Assembly (NCBI GenBank): GCA_004554385.1 | Contig: SFMO01000171.1 | Coordinates: 1 to 28,990, forward strand | Source of the DNA: Ruminococcus flavefaciens | GTDB taxonomy: Bacteria > Bacillota > Clostridia > Oscillospirales > Ruminococcaceae | Length of the DNA stretch: 28,990 nt | Direction: 5' to 3' | Shown: positions 6,855-14,709 of the stretch, piece after piece | How the letters are laid out: each line of letters starts with the position of its first letter | How positions within the stretch are numbered: the stretch's first letter is position 1 | The notes under the pieces: model-generated | Databases searched by the model: none | Told to the model about the DNA's origin: nothing | The model's input: only the letters and a program-made list of their open reading frames with translations | Program-made: the position numbers and the translations under genes

Positions 6855-7898
6855 TTAGTCAAGCTCATATTCTTCAGCCGAGGTCACGAGGGTGAACCTA
6901 ATTCCAGTGGCTAAACAGTATTTATGAACGTATGAATTTTCTATGCAGTAGATAACAAGATTGGGGCAGTATGAGAACGCATTTGCGTCGATGAACTTGA
7001 TGCTTTCGGGGAGGAAGAGCTTTCTGAGCTTATCACAGCCCGAAAATGCCTCAGCACCGATACTGCTTACGCTTGGCGGTATCTCGATGACTTCGAGGCT
7101 TGTACAGAATGAGAAGGTACTGTCCTCTATCTCAAGAACGCCGTCAGGTATCTTTACAACGACGAGGTTTGCGCACTGACTGAATGCGCCCTGCTTTATT
7201 ATTCTCAGACCTTCCGGAAGCTCGAGACCTCTCAGACGCTTACACGAGGAGAAAGCATATTCTCCTATTGCAAGAAGAGTAGATGGGAGCTTGATTGTCC
7301 TGAGTGAACCGAATTTATCGAAGCAGAAGGCTTCAAGCTTTGTGTATCCCTCAGGGATCGTGATATTTCCGCTGAGCCTGTATCTGAGGGCATTACGCGG
7401 CATAAATACCATTTCGTTGATGTCCACAGGTCTTTTTCTTACTTCTTCGGTCTTCTTATCGCTGCCGTCCTCGCTTTCAGGAAGGACTTTGAGATGCGAT
7501 TCGTAAGGCCAGCCAAGAAGGTAGGTATAGCAGGCTACAACGAATTCGGAAGCACTTTCCGAAAGGAAAAGGTCTCCGAGCATAAAGCTTTTAGCTTTCA
7601 TAACAGCGATCTCATGGTTCTTATCCTCGAGAAGGATCTTTAACACGCCCATTTTATACATACTAATAAGTAAGCGTCGTTCCTTGTCGTAATCGGGGAT
7701 GTGATCGCTGAGAAGACCTATGAACCTGTCTTTATTGGCAACGGCTTTTGTGCCGTCGTTAACAACGATCGACCTAAGCTCATGCTGAAACTCCATAGTG
7801 TTTTCGAAGCCCTCTATATTCTGCGGTACAGGTGCACCGCACTGCGGGCAGGCAGAAAGCTTAGGGTCAAGTGGTGCGTTGCATTTCTCGCATTGCAT
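6855..7898 (-). CDS. Zinc-ribbon protein with BspA-like leucine-rich repeats
   Basis: 347 residues from ATG 7898, chosen because AGGAGGAGAGACC sits directly upstream; an in-frame start at 7934 would place that site inside the gene. Residues 3-20 hold a CxxC...CxxC zinc ribbon (Cys3, Cys6, Cys17, Cys20). About 30-160 is a helical region. From about 170 to 330 there are BspA-type (LRR_5) repeats of roughly 23 residues, with units such as LPSTLLAIGEYAFSSC, LPEGLRIIKQGAFSQC and IPDGVLEIEDSTFSFC. BspA repeats are mostly known from secreted proteins, but this one has no signal peptide and carries a cytoplasmic-type zinc ribbon like the kinase downstream. It is first in the operon and may act as a recognition or scaffold subunit. 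Confidence 0.82.
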   Translation of the reverse strand: MQCEKCNAPLDPKLSACPQCGAPVPQNIEGFENTMEFQHELRSIVVNDGTKAVANKDRFIGLLSDHIPDYDKERRLLISMYKMGVLKILLEDKNHEIAVMKAKSFMLGDLFLSESASEFVVACYTYLLGWPYESHLKVLPESEDGSDKKTEEVRKRPVDINEMVFMPRNALRYRLSGNITIPEGYTKLEAFCFDKFGSLRTIKLPSTLLAIGEYAFSSCKRLRGLELPEGLRIIKQGAFSQCANLVVVKIPDGVLEIEDSTFSFCTSLEVIEIPPSVSSIGAEAFSGCDKLRKLFLPESIKFIDANAFSYCPNLVIYCIENSYVHKYCLATGIRFTLVTSAEEYELD

Positions 7899-7969
7899 GG
7901 TCTCTCCTCCTGACTTAAAAATATAGCAGCGCAAAGTTAAATATGCGTATTTATATTGTTATCACGTTT

Positions 7970-7998
7970 AGTATAACACTTTTCTATTTTAATGTCAA
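7970..7998 (-). promoter_or_regulatory. Consensus promoter of the five-gene kinase/VWA/PP2C operon
   Basis: On the minus strand, a perfect TTGACA (7998-7993) and TATACT (7975-7970) are 17 bp apart. Transcription would start near 7963, about 65 nt before the ATG at 7898. Confidence 0.85.
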
Positions 7999-7999
7999 G

Positions 8000-8243
8000 G
8001 GAAAACAAGGGCTAAAAGCAAAATTGAATTATCTTTTACAAAAATCGTGCATAGTATTTGTGCAAATTTTTTAAGTTCATAACAGAGCGTAATATCGGGG
8101 AAAAATATTATTCCTGAAATTGGTTGCACCAAAATATGTAATCGTTTTTGTGAAATAAACCAGACGTATAAAATTGATTAAAATGCATATAAATTTTTTG
8201 ATATTTTTGTATATGGCGCGAATGATGTTTTTACAAAATGTTG
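8000..8243. other. AT-rich intergenic stretch without genes
   Basis: About 240 bp between the divergent promoters at 7970-7998 and 8244-8272. It is very AT-rich with many A and T runs, so it is probably curved. I see no ORF with a ribosome binding site and no clear hairpin. Confidence 0.6.
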
Positions 8244-8272
8244 TTGAAATCCGAATTAAAATGTGATAGAAT
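8244..8272 (+). promoter_or_regulatory. Promoter of the lipoprotein/GGDEF operon
   Basis: TTGAAA (8244-8249) and TAGAAT (8267-8272) with a 17-bp spacer. The start near 8279 leaves a leader of about 135 nt. Confidence 0.7.
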
Positions 8273-8282
8273 AAGTTATGGA

Positions 8283-8390
8283 TATCAATATATAGCCTGA
8301 CAGGGGTAATGCCGCACGCTCATGTAAGTTCCATGATATGAGGATGTAAGTGGAATATCAAGCAGATATCCTGCGGAGGTTTCAGGTATA
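8283..8390 (+). promoter_or_regulatory. Structured 5' leader, possible cis-regulatory RNA
   Basis: An outer stem pairs CCTGA (8296-8300) with TCAGG (8382-8386). Inside, CCGCA (8312-8316) can pair with TGCGG (8372-8376), but the same 3' bases can instead close the hairpin GCAG 8362-8365 / CTGC 8371-8374. CTCAT (8319-8323) pairs with ATGAG (8338-8342), competing with TTCCA (8329-8333) / TGGAA (8351-8355). ATGTAAGT occurs twice (8322 and 8344). Mutually exclusive pairings are what a riboswitch or attenuator needs. I could not match it to a known class. The real ribosome binding site AAGGAGG (8400-8406) lies outside the fold. Confidence 0.45.
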
Positions 8391-8414
8391 ATTGATTTTA
8401 AGGAGGTTCAGCAT

Positions 8415-9725
8415 ATGAACAAAGAAAAAAGAAAAGGTGCAGTCAAGTCAATCGCGGCTGGTCTTGCAGCAGCTGCAATGCTTGTTACAAGCGGATGTGG
8501 AAAGTCAAGCTCACATGGTGGTCCGCCGCAGGCACAGACAGGTGGAAAGATAGCAGTTATCACTAAGCAGGATCTCAGCTTCTGGGACGACGTTAAGAAG
8601 GGTGCTCAGGATGCCTGCGATGAGTTTGGCTATGAAATGATGTATACCGTTGCCGACGGCGATAACGATTACGTTTCTCAGATAGCAGCTATCAACGAAG
8701 CTATCAACAAAAAAGCCAGCGCTATCGTGATCGCTCCCAACAGTGAAACTGATCTTGATGAAGCGCTCACCAAGGCTCTGGACAGCGGCATAAAGGTCGT
8801 TACGATCAACTCAGAGCTCAATTCAACTATGCAGCAGAAGGTTTCTTCCAAGATCGGTTCTTCAGAGTCCGACGGTGGTGCGGTAGCTGCAAAGAATGCG
8901 ATCGACGCTTTCAAGAAAAAGGGCGGAGATCTCAAGAATATCGGTAAGATCGGTATTATCGGAAATACCGCTGCTACTGCAGAGAAACGTATTTCAGGAT
9001 TTACTGATAGAATGACAAGAGGTATCGCAGCTGCATACGGCATCGAAGTACCTGCTGCAAATCCGTTTGCTGCAATGGGCGGTGCTCAGGGCGGCCCTCC
9101 TGCAGGTGCTCAGGGCGGTGCTCCCGCAGGTGCTCAGGGCGGCAATGCAGAAGGAGCTCCTGTAACTACAGCTCCTGTAACTACAGAGGCTGTCATTGAG
9201 ACAACAACAACCGTTCCTTATGAGGAGCTTTCTGAGTATGAGAAGGCTAAGCTTGTTATCGCAGAGCATGATAAACAGGCAAAGGAAGATGAAGAGCGCC
9301 AGCTCGCTGTTATCAAGAAGAACTTCGTTCAGACAGAGCGCTGCTCTAAGATAGAAGAAGCAAAGGAAGCTACAAAGAAGCTCCTCGGCACAGATGGAAA
9401 CGGCTTCTCTATCCTTTTTGCAACAAACACAAATACTACCCTTGGTGTTTGTGAAGCTCTTGAGGAGCTCAACCTCGCCGGCAAGATAACTGTTATCGGA
9501 TATAACTCCGACGAAGAGGAGATCGGCTACATCAAGAGAGGCGTACTCGACGGTACTATCCTTCAGAACCCATATATCATCGGATATGTTGGTGTAAAGT
9601 ATGCAAAGACTGCAGCATCGGGAAGCGGCGTTATTCAGAGTCTGGATACAGGTGTTATATATGTTAATGCAAGCAATATGAACGATGAGTTTATTCAGCT
9701 TCTGCTGTATCCCGATAAATTTTAA
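8415..9725 (+). CDS. Ribose-type sugar-binding lipoprotein (Peripla_BP_4)
   Basis: 436 residues. A lipoprotein signal (basic head, hydrophobic core, SGC with Cys28) places it on the outer face of the membrane. Residues about 44-205 and 290-430 form the two lobes of an RbsB-like periplasmic-binding fold (GKIAVITKQ, IAPNSETD, GIIGNTA, ITVIGYNSDE). Between the lobes there is an extra segment of about 65 residues (212-275), first Gly/Ala/Gln repeats (GAQGGAPAGAQGG), then a Thr/Pro stretch (VTTAPVTT). No ABC permease or ATPase is nearby. The next gene, 15 bp on, is a membrane GGDEF-type protein, so a sensing role as ligand presenter fits better than uptake. ATG follows AAGGAGG. Confidence 0.85.
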   Translation: MNKEKRKGAVKSIAAGLAAAAMLVTSGCGKSSSHGGPPQAQTGGKIAVITKQDLSFWDDVKKGAQDACDEFGYEMMYTVADGDNDYVSQIAAINEAINKKASAIVIAPNSETDLDEALTKALDSGIKVVTINSELNSTMQQKVSSKIGSSESDGGAVAAKNAIDAFKKKGGDLKNIGKIGIIGNTAATAEKRISGFTDRMTRGIAAAYGIEVPAANPFAAMGGAQGGPPAGAQGGAPAGAQGGNAEGAPVTTAPVTTEAVIETTTTVPYEELSEYEKAKLVIAEHDKQAKEDEERQLAVIKKNFVQTERCSKIEEAKEATKKLLGTDGNGFSILFATNTNTTLGVCEALEELNLAGKITVIGYNSDEEEIGYIKRGVLDGTILQNPYIIGYVGVKYAKTAASGSGVIQSLDTGVIYVNASNMNDEFIQLLLYPDKF

Positions 9726-9740
9726 TGGAGGTGGAGAAGT

Positions 9741-10940
9741 ATGGCAAAAACATCATCTAAGAAGGGCTCAGGCGGATACGTATTTGCCGCTATCCTTATA
9801 GCCATCATCTATATTTTCAATACTCTGCTTGTTGAGAATATTTACTCAAGCAGTGCAGAGACTTCAAGAAAGACCGGTATGTCTAACAGTGCTATCAACA
9901 GAATGAACGGTCACCTTTCAGACATCAATAAGAACTCACTGAGTATCGCTGCAGGCGTTGGCGAGCCTATGGCTCTTATTGCACAGACAGGTCCTCTCTA
10001 CGGAAATATTATCGCAGCTGAAAAGCAGTTCGAGGCTATCGGAGAGGTTTCTCCTCAGCTTCAGAGACGATTCAATTACGCTAAGGCTATAGTTGATACA
10101 TATAAGAACAGACTTGACGCTCAGGGTTCAACAACTGCTGTCGGTGATGACCAGCAGGCTAAGACCGACATCATGAAGTATGAGCTTTATCCACTTCAGG
10201 TTACTGCGTCGGAAATGCTTACATCCTGTATCGAGATCGTTAATATCGAGAATACTAAGATGAACGCACAGAATACCACAAAGTCCTACATCCTCATGAC
10301 TATCATGATGCTTATCGCTATCCTCGGTGAGCTTGCTGTATGGCTGTTCGCAAGAAGAGCAAAGAAGGCAAGACTCGAGCTCGAAGAGCGAGAGATGCGA
10401 CTTGCAGAGGTCGATGCAAAGCTCAAGAATACACGTCAGAAGGCAAGCGACCTTGCTGTTATGAACGTTCTTACAGGTATGAAGAATCGTTATGCTCTTG
10501 ATAACGATATCAGCGACAGACTCGAATCAGGCAGATTCCAGATCGCCGTATTCGATATGGATAACTTCAGAAGCATCAACGATACCTACGGCTATGACTT
10601 CGGTGATGAGTATCTTTCAGCAGTTGCTGAGAGACTCAAGCAGGAATTCTCAGATGTTGCCGAGATCTACAACATCACAGGTAATGAGTTCTGCTTTGTA
10701 TTCAACAAGAATATCTCAGAGAGCCAGGCAACAGGTATCGCTCAGAACATCCAGCGTGTAATGAGCAGTCCTTACGAGGTCCTCAACCTTACAGTTCAGC
10801 TTCCTTGCTCAGGTGCTGTTTACCACTACCTGCCGGGTGACTGCCTCAACGTAAACTCCGTTCTCGTTAAGCTTGATACAGCTATGAGAAACGCTAAGAT
10901 GAACGGCGGTAACATGATCGCAACTGTAATGAATATCTGA
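9741..10940 (+). CDS. Membrane sensor with degenerate GGDEF domain
   Basis: 399 residues. One membrane segment lies at about 13-32 and a second at about 180-204. Between them is a helical extracytoplasmic domain of about 145 residues like a four-helix ligand-binding module. A coiled coil (205-240) leads to a GGDEF-type domain (about 245-399) with FDMDNFRSINDTYG (metal-binding Asp and the Asn/Asp signature) intact. The signature GGDEF loop itself is TGNEF (313-317): the first Gly and the Asp are lost. Diguanylate cyclase activity is therefore doubtful; it may bind nucleotide or c-di-GMP, or act through dimerisation. It is coupled to the lipoprotein gene (15-bp gap, GGAGGTGGAG before ATG), suggesting that the lipoprotein signals to this sensor. 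Confidence 0.82.
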   Translation: MAKTSSKKGSGGYVFAAILIAIIYIFNTLLVENIYSSSAETSRKTGMSNSAINRMNGHLSDINKNSLSIAAGVGEPMALIAQTGPLYGNIIAAEKQFEAIGEVSPQLQRRFNYAKAIVDTYKNRLDAQGSTTAVGDDQQAKTDIMKYELYPLQVTASEMLTSCIEIVNIENTKMNAQNTTKSYILMTIMMLIAILGELAVWLFARRAKKARLELEEREMRLAEVDAKLKNTRQKASDLAVMNVLTGMKNRYALDNDISDRLESGRFQIAVFDMDNFRSINDTYGYDFGDEYLSAVAERLKQEFSDVAEIYNITGNEFCFVFNKNISESQATGIAQNIQRVMSSPYEVLNLTVQLPCSGAVYHYLPGDCLNVNSVLVKLDTAMRNAKMNGGNMIATVMNI

Positions 10941-10957
10941 TCATACAGTAAAAAACG

Positions 10958-10987
10958 GCGGCTGTCAGCATTGACAGCCGCTTTTTT
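10958..10987 (+). terminator. Strong intrinsic terminator after the GGDEF gene
   Basis: A 10-bp GC-rich stem (10958-10967 with 10972-10981), GCAT loop, then TTTTTT. Confidence 0.9.
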
Positions 10988-11008
10988 GCGCCTTCGGAGT
11001 AAAAAAGA

Positions 11009-11037
11009 TTGACATATAATCCGAAAGGTGGTAAAAT
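11009..11037 (+). promoter_or_regulatory. Promoter of the unknown gene at 11073
   Basis: Perfect TTGACA (11009-11014), TAAAAT (11032-11037), 17-bp spacer. Confidence 0.75.
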
Positions 11038-11072
11038 AGACACATAGAAATCAATGAAGGCAGGTGTGAAGA

Positions 11073-11621
11073 GTGAAAAAGTTTGCGGTGTACAGATCGG
11101 CTACAGGAAAATATTGCTATCAGTACGCCGATACTCTGGAAGCTCTTGAGGGCACGGGCTTTGAGGACATCATCACGGAGGAACAGCTCCCCGTTGTTTT
11201 CGACGGGCGCGGAGGATACTTCAGATTCCGCGAGAATGATCCCCATTTTCTTCAGGTTGTCGAATCCGATAAGGATTCTCCGCTGGAGCTGGAGGATATG
11301 TATGCGAAGAATTCTCCCGATTTCAAGCTGGGCTGGATATCTCCCGAGGGCGATACCTATTCCTGCGCATTTACAAATCATGCAAAGTGCGCAAAGATGA
11401 TCGCACAGAAATTCTACCCCGATATGAAGTACCCCGAAACTGCACTGGATAAGAAGGGCTGGCTTCAGGTAATAGATTCGTGGAACGGAACAGAGAGACA
11501 TCACGGACAGTTCGTCTTTACCGACCGTGGTATAATTACCAGAAAACAGGCAGATAAGCTCTTTGATCTCGGTCTGTATTATAACGAAGAGGTGCAGAAG
11601 ATACTGAGAGAAGATGACTGA
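11073..11621 (+). CDS. Hypothetical protein, 182 residues
   Basis: Family not recognised. It is a soluble, mixed alpha/beta-looking protein without signal peptide, membrane segment or Cys-based metal motif. It has many aromatic and acidic residues (YFRFREND, GWLQVIDSWNG), and HHGQFVF near residue 147 carries a His pair. The C-terminal 30 residues (ITRKQADKLFDLGLYYNEE) look helical. The start is GTG 11073, set by GGCAGGTG 6-8 nt upstream; no ATG in frame fits as well. It is a single-gene unit with its own consensus promoter and a strong terminator, so neighbours give no hint of its job. Confidence 0.75.
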   Translation: MKKFAVYRSATGKYCYQYADTLEALEGTGFEDIITEEQLPVVFDGRGGYFRFRENDPHFLQVVESDKDSPLELEDMYAKNSPDFKLGWISPEGDTYSCAFTNHAKCAKMIAQKFYPDMKYPETALDKKGWLQVIDSWNGTERHHGQFVFTDRGIITRKQADKLFDLGLYYNEEVQKILREDD

Positions 11622-11654
11622 TTTCAGTAAAATAACACAAAGTTGACATATATT

Positions 11655-11685
11655 GGGCGGTTTACATAAAACCGCCCTCTTTTTT
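11655..11685 (+). terminator. Intrinsic terminator after the 182-residue gene
   Basis: Stem GGGCGGTTT (11655-11663) with AAACCGCCC (11669-11677), loop ACATA, then TCTTTTTT. Confidence 0.9.
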
Positions 11686-11699
11686 GTGCAGTTTTTTTA

Positions 11700-11728
11700 T
11701 TGACTATATTACGGTTTTGGTGTATAAT
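11700..11728 (+). promoter_or_regulatory. Promoter of the coiled-coil/hydrogenase operon
   Basis: TTGACT (11700-11705) and TATAAT (11723-11728) with a 17-bp spacer; leader of about 60 nt to the ATG at 11796. Confidence 0.85.
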
Positions 11729-11795
11729 ATAACTATATCACACTCGATAAGTGCGCGAAGCCATGTTTCGTCGGGTTTTCAAGGAGGATATTAAT

Positions 11796-12860
11796 ATGGC
11801 AGAACCAAGATTTATTAAAACGGTCACGTTTGGAGGATACGAGAAGGAAGCTGTTATAAGACGCATGGAGTACCTCAATGAGCAGGTACATGACCTGAGA
11901 AATGAGCTCAGAGAAACAAAGCTTTTGTTTGAGGCTTACAAAAAAGGTACAGATGCTGAAAAGGCTCTCGAAACTGTGCTTTCTGAGGAACGCGCAAAGC
12001 TCACACAGGTCCAGGTCCAGAATAATACCCTTAACTTGAAGCTGAAGGCTGCCGACGACGAGAACAATAACTATGTACAGCAGGTCAAGGACCTCAACGC
12101 TGAGATCGCTGAGCTTAAAGATAAGCTGAAGGCTACAGAATCAAAATGCGCGGCTCTCATGGCACAGGACGAGGCAATGGCTCTGAGCAACGTCTTTATC
12201 GAGGCGCAGAAGTCGTCGTCAATGCTTGAGGGAGCTGCAAAGTCAAAGGCTGCCGAGATCGAGTATCAATCAAAGAAACTTGCTGAAAATATCGTTTCCG
12301 ACGCTAATGTTGAGGCTCAGCAGATAATCTTCGAGGCGGAAAGAACTGCCGCAGAGACTATTGCCGAGGCTAAAAACAAGGCTGAACAGATGAATGTAGC
12401 TTCAAATAATCTGAGAGCTTCAGTGCTTGATGATGTAAATACACTTAAAGAACATATGGGACGCGTAAGAGATGCCCTTGAAGGCTTCCGCAATATGGGT
12501 ATCACAAAGCTGGTTGAGGCTGATGAATGCCTTAACAAGACTGAGGAGGCTCTCAAGGCAGGCGGAGTTCCCGTATTCAAACTGCCTGAAAATATTCAGC
12601 CTGAGATCCCTGAAAAGCCAAAGAGCCTTTCAGAGAAAATGCGCGAGGATGACGAAAAGCGCAAAAAGCAGGAAGAGCTTGATAAGCTGAAGCAGATGGC
12701 TGAATCTATCGGAAATAAAAAAGACGACAATAAGGAGAGTGCGCCTGCTGAAGAAGCTGCGGCAGATAAAGCAGAAAAACCGCAGAACGGCGAGAAAAAA
12801 GGCGGCAAGATAGATCTTGCGGCTCTGGCAGCAAAGGCGAATTCCATCAAGAATAAGTAA
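11796..12860 (+). CDS. DivIVA-like coiled-coil protein
   Basis: 354 residues from ATG 11796, preceded by AAGGAGG; a longer frame from 11751 lacks a binding site. The N-terminus FIKTVTFGGYEKEAVIRR resembles the membrane-curvature head of DivIVA-type proteins, whose conserved GY-x-x-x-x-V motif is visible. Residues about 20-120 are a long coiled coil. Residues 130-230 are Ala/Glu-rich helix resembling the stalk of DivIVA/AtpF-like proteins. The C-terminal 90 residues are Lys/Glu/Ala-rich and probably disordered. DivIVA proteins mark poles and septa and recruit partners. The gene is 42 bp upstream of the hydrogenase-like sensor and shares its promoter, so it may localise or scaffold that protein (inference). 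Confidence 0.7.
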   Translation: MAEPRFIKTVTFGGYEKEAVIRRMEYLNEQVHDLRNELRETKLLFEAYKKGTDAEKALETVLSEERAKLTQVQVQNNTLNLKLKAADDENNNYVQQVKDLNAEIAELKDKLKATESKCAALMAQDEAMALSNVFIEAQKSSSMLEGAAKSKAAEIEYQSKKLAENIVSDANVEAQQIIFEAERTAAETIAEAKNKAEQMNVASNNLRASVLDDVNTLKEHMGRVRDALEGFRNMGITKLVEADECLNKTEEALKAGGVPVFKLPENIQPEIPEKPKSLSEKMREDDEKRKKQEELDKLKQMAESIGNKKDDNKESAPAEEAAADKAEKPQNGEKKGGKIDLAALAAKANSIKNK

Positions 12861-12902
12861 AACCGTTTGATTTTTGAAATGTCGTAAGGAGTTTATATAG
12901 CT

Positions 12903-14654
12903 ATGAGTGAACTTATCATTGTAAAACCTGAAAAATGCGTCGGCTGTAATGCCTGCGTAAGAGAATGTCCTGCGCCTGAGGCTAATATCGTAAAGCAGCT
13001 TGAGGATGGACGCTTTATAACCATGGTCAATCACGATAAATGTATCGGCTGCGGCGAGTGCGTAAAGAAATGTACTCACGGCGCAAGAGATTATATCGAC
13101 GATACAGATGATTGTATATCCGATATCCTTAAGGAAAAGCTGATAATCATGGCTTCTCCTGCCATAAAGACTGTTCTCCCCACAAGATGGAAGGGCGTTC
13201 TTGACTGGTTCAAGAAGCAGGGATGTACAATATTCGATGCTTCATTCGGTGCGGATATATGCACATGGGCTCATATCAGAACAATGGATCAGGATAAGAT
13301 CGGCAACATCGTTACACAGCAATGTCCTGCTATCGTAAAGTATGTGGAGACATACCAGCCAAAGCTTCTCCAGAACCTTTCACCTATACACAGCCCTGTT
13401 GCCTGCAGCGCTATCTACATAAAGAAGTACCTCAGAAGGAACAACCCAATTGCCCTCATCTCTCCATGTATCGCAGAGAAGTTTGAGGCAATAGATACAG
13501 AGCTCTTTGAGTACAATGTTACTATCAAGAAGCTTCTTGAGTACTTCGACAGAAATGACATTAATATCCCTATAGATACATCAGAGGATTATGAGTATAA
13601 GTTCGACGAGCCTCAGGGACAGATGGGCGCTATCTATTCACGTCCCGGCGGACTCAGAGACAATATCTGGCTCCATGATCCCGATATAAATATCACAAAC
13701 TCTGAGGGCGTACACAAGGTTTATACAGAGATCGATATGTACAGCAGAATGCCCGAATCAAAGCACCCAAGAATATTCGACGTGCTTTCATGTGAGTTCG
13801 GATGTAATATCGGTCCTGCTTCAGGAACAAGACAGACAGTTTTCGATGTTATGACAACTATGAGAGCTATCGAGAATGAGGCTAAGACACGCCGTAAGTC
13901 AGGCGGAATCATGGGACGAGGCGACGACAAGCTCTTCAAGAGATTCGATGATGAGCTCAGAGTGGCTGACTTCCTCAGAAACTACAAGCCATCTATGCCC
14001 ACACCTATCCCGAATATCAATCAGCTCCAGCCTATCTTTGAGAAAATGGGCATGCACACAGAAGAGGACCGTTCCTATGACTGTCATGCCTGCGGATATG
14101 CTACCTGCCGTGATATGGCTATCGCTATCTACAGAGGTCTCAATACCCCTGATAACTGTATCGTTCATGCAAAATCCGTTCTCCTTGCAAGACACTCTGT
14201 ACTCAACAGACAGAATGAAAAGCTGGCAGAGATAACAGAAGAGGTTCTGGCACTTTCAGACAAGCTGAAGGAAAATGTTTCAAAGATCACTGATAATATG
14301 CAGAATATCGGCGAATCTACTTCGGCTACAAGTGAGAGGGCAGCTGTTGTTAAGGACCTTCTTGAGAATGTTGTTTCCTTCTGTAATGACAACTCAACTA
14401 TGGACGCCGACAGCGTATCTCAGCTTACATCTATCCTTGAGACCACCATTGACGCATTCAGCGCCCTTGATGATAATGTTACAATTACCAATGAGAGCTC
14501 TGAGACTATCAATGCGTCTATCAATGACATCATCTCACTTGTTGGAGACATCAACGAAGTACTTGTAAAGACAGGTCAGACAGGAAAGGCTGAAAAGCTT
14601 GAGGACCTTGACAAGCTTGCTGAGGAGCAGGAAGCTGAAGAGCAAAAAGCATAA
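12903..14654 (+). CDS. Putative H2-sensing [FeFe]-hydrogenase-like protein
   Basis: 583 residues, cytoplasmic. Two [4Fe-4S] ferredoxin motifs sit at Cys12-15-18-22 and Cys47-50-53-57. The H-cluster domain (about 75-370) keeps all four cluster cysteines: Cys141 (TQQCP), Cys189 (SPC), Cys297 and Cys301 (LSCEFGC). The usual TSCCP is TQQCP, so the Cys that relays protons in catalytic hydrogenases is Gln. A further Fe-S motif (Cys394, 397, 402, 419) precedes a helical C-terminus (430-583) resembling a chemoreceptor signalling coiled coil. Known sensory hydrogenases (HydS type, reported from Ruminococcus albus) carry PAS or phosphatase modules after the Fe-S domain; here it is the coil. It is the second gene after the DivIVA-like gene. 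ATG follows AAGGAG. Confidence 0.85.
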   Translation: MSELIIVKPEKCVGCNACVRECPAPEANIVKQLEDGRFITMVNHDKCIGCGECVKKCTHGARDYIDDTDDCISDILKEKLIIMASPAIKTVLPTRWKGVLDWFKKQGCTIFDASFGADICTWAHIRTMDQDKIGNIVTQQCPAIVKYVETYQPKLLQNLSPIHSPVACSAIYIKKYLRRNNPIALISPCIAEKFEAIDTELFEYNVTIKKLLEYFDRNDINIPIDTSEDYEYKFDEPQGQMGAIYSRPGGLRDNIWLHDPDINITNSEGVHKVYTEIDMYSRMPESKHPRIFDVLSCEFGCNIGPASGTRQTVFDVMTTMRAIENEAKTRRKSGGIMGRGDDKLFKRFDDELRVADFLRNYKPSMPTPIPNINQLQPIFEKMGMHTEEDRSYDCHACGYATCRDMAIAIYRGLNTPDNCIVHAKSVLLARHSVLNRQNEKLAEITEEVLALSDKLKENVSKITDNMQNIGESTSATSERAAVVKDLLENVVSFCNDNSTMDADSVSQLTSILETTIDAFSALDDNVTITNESSETINASINDIISLVGDINEVLVKTGQTGKAEKLEDLDKLAEEQEAEEQKA

Positions 14655-14667
14655 ATGAAATAATAAC

Positions 14668-14706
14668 AGCGCCGGTATTTCCACTGAAATACCGGCGCTT
14701 TCTCTT
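14668..14706. terminator. Intrinsic terminator between converging genes
   Basis: A perfect 14-bp stem (14668-14681 with 14686-14699), loop CACT, then TTCTCTT on the plus strand. The minus-strand side is followed by a T-rich stretch, so it may also stop the panD transcript. Confidence 0.85.
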
Positions 14707-14709
14707 ATA

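Noticed and set aside
8283..8400. c-di-GMP (GEMM) riboswitch before the GGDEF operon
   Set aside because: The region has CAGGGG and GCACGC fragments that recall the motif, but the conserved core with its tetraloop and receptor helices cannot be drawn.
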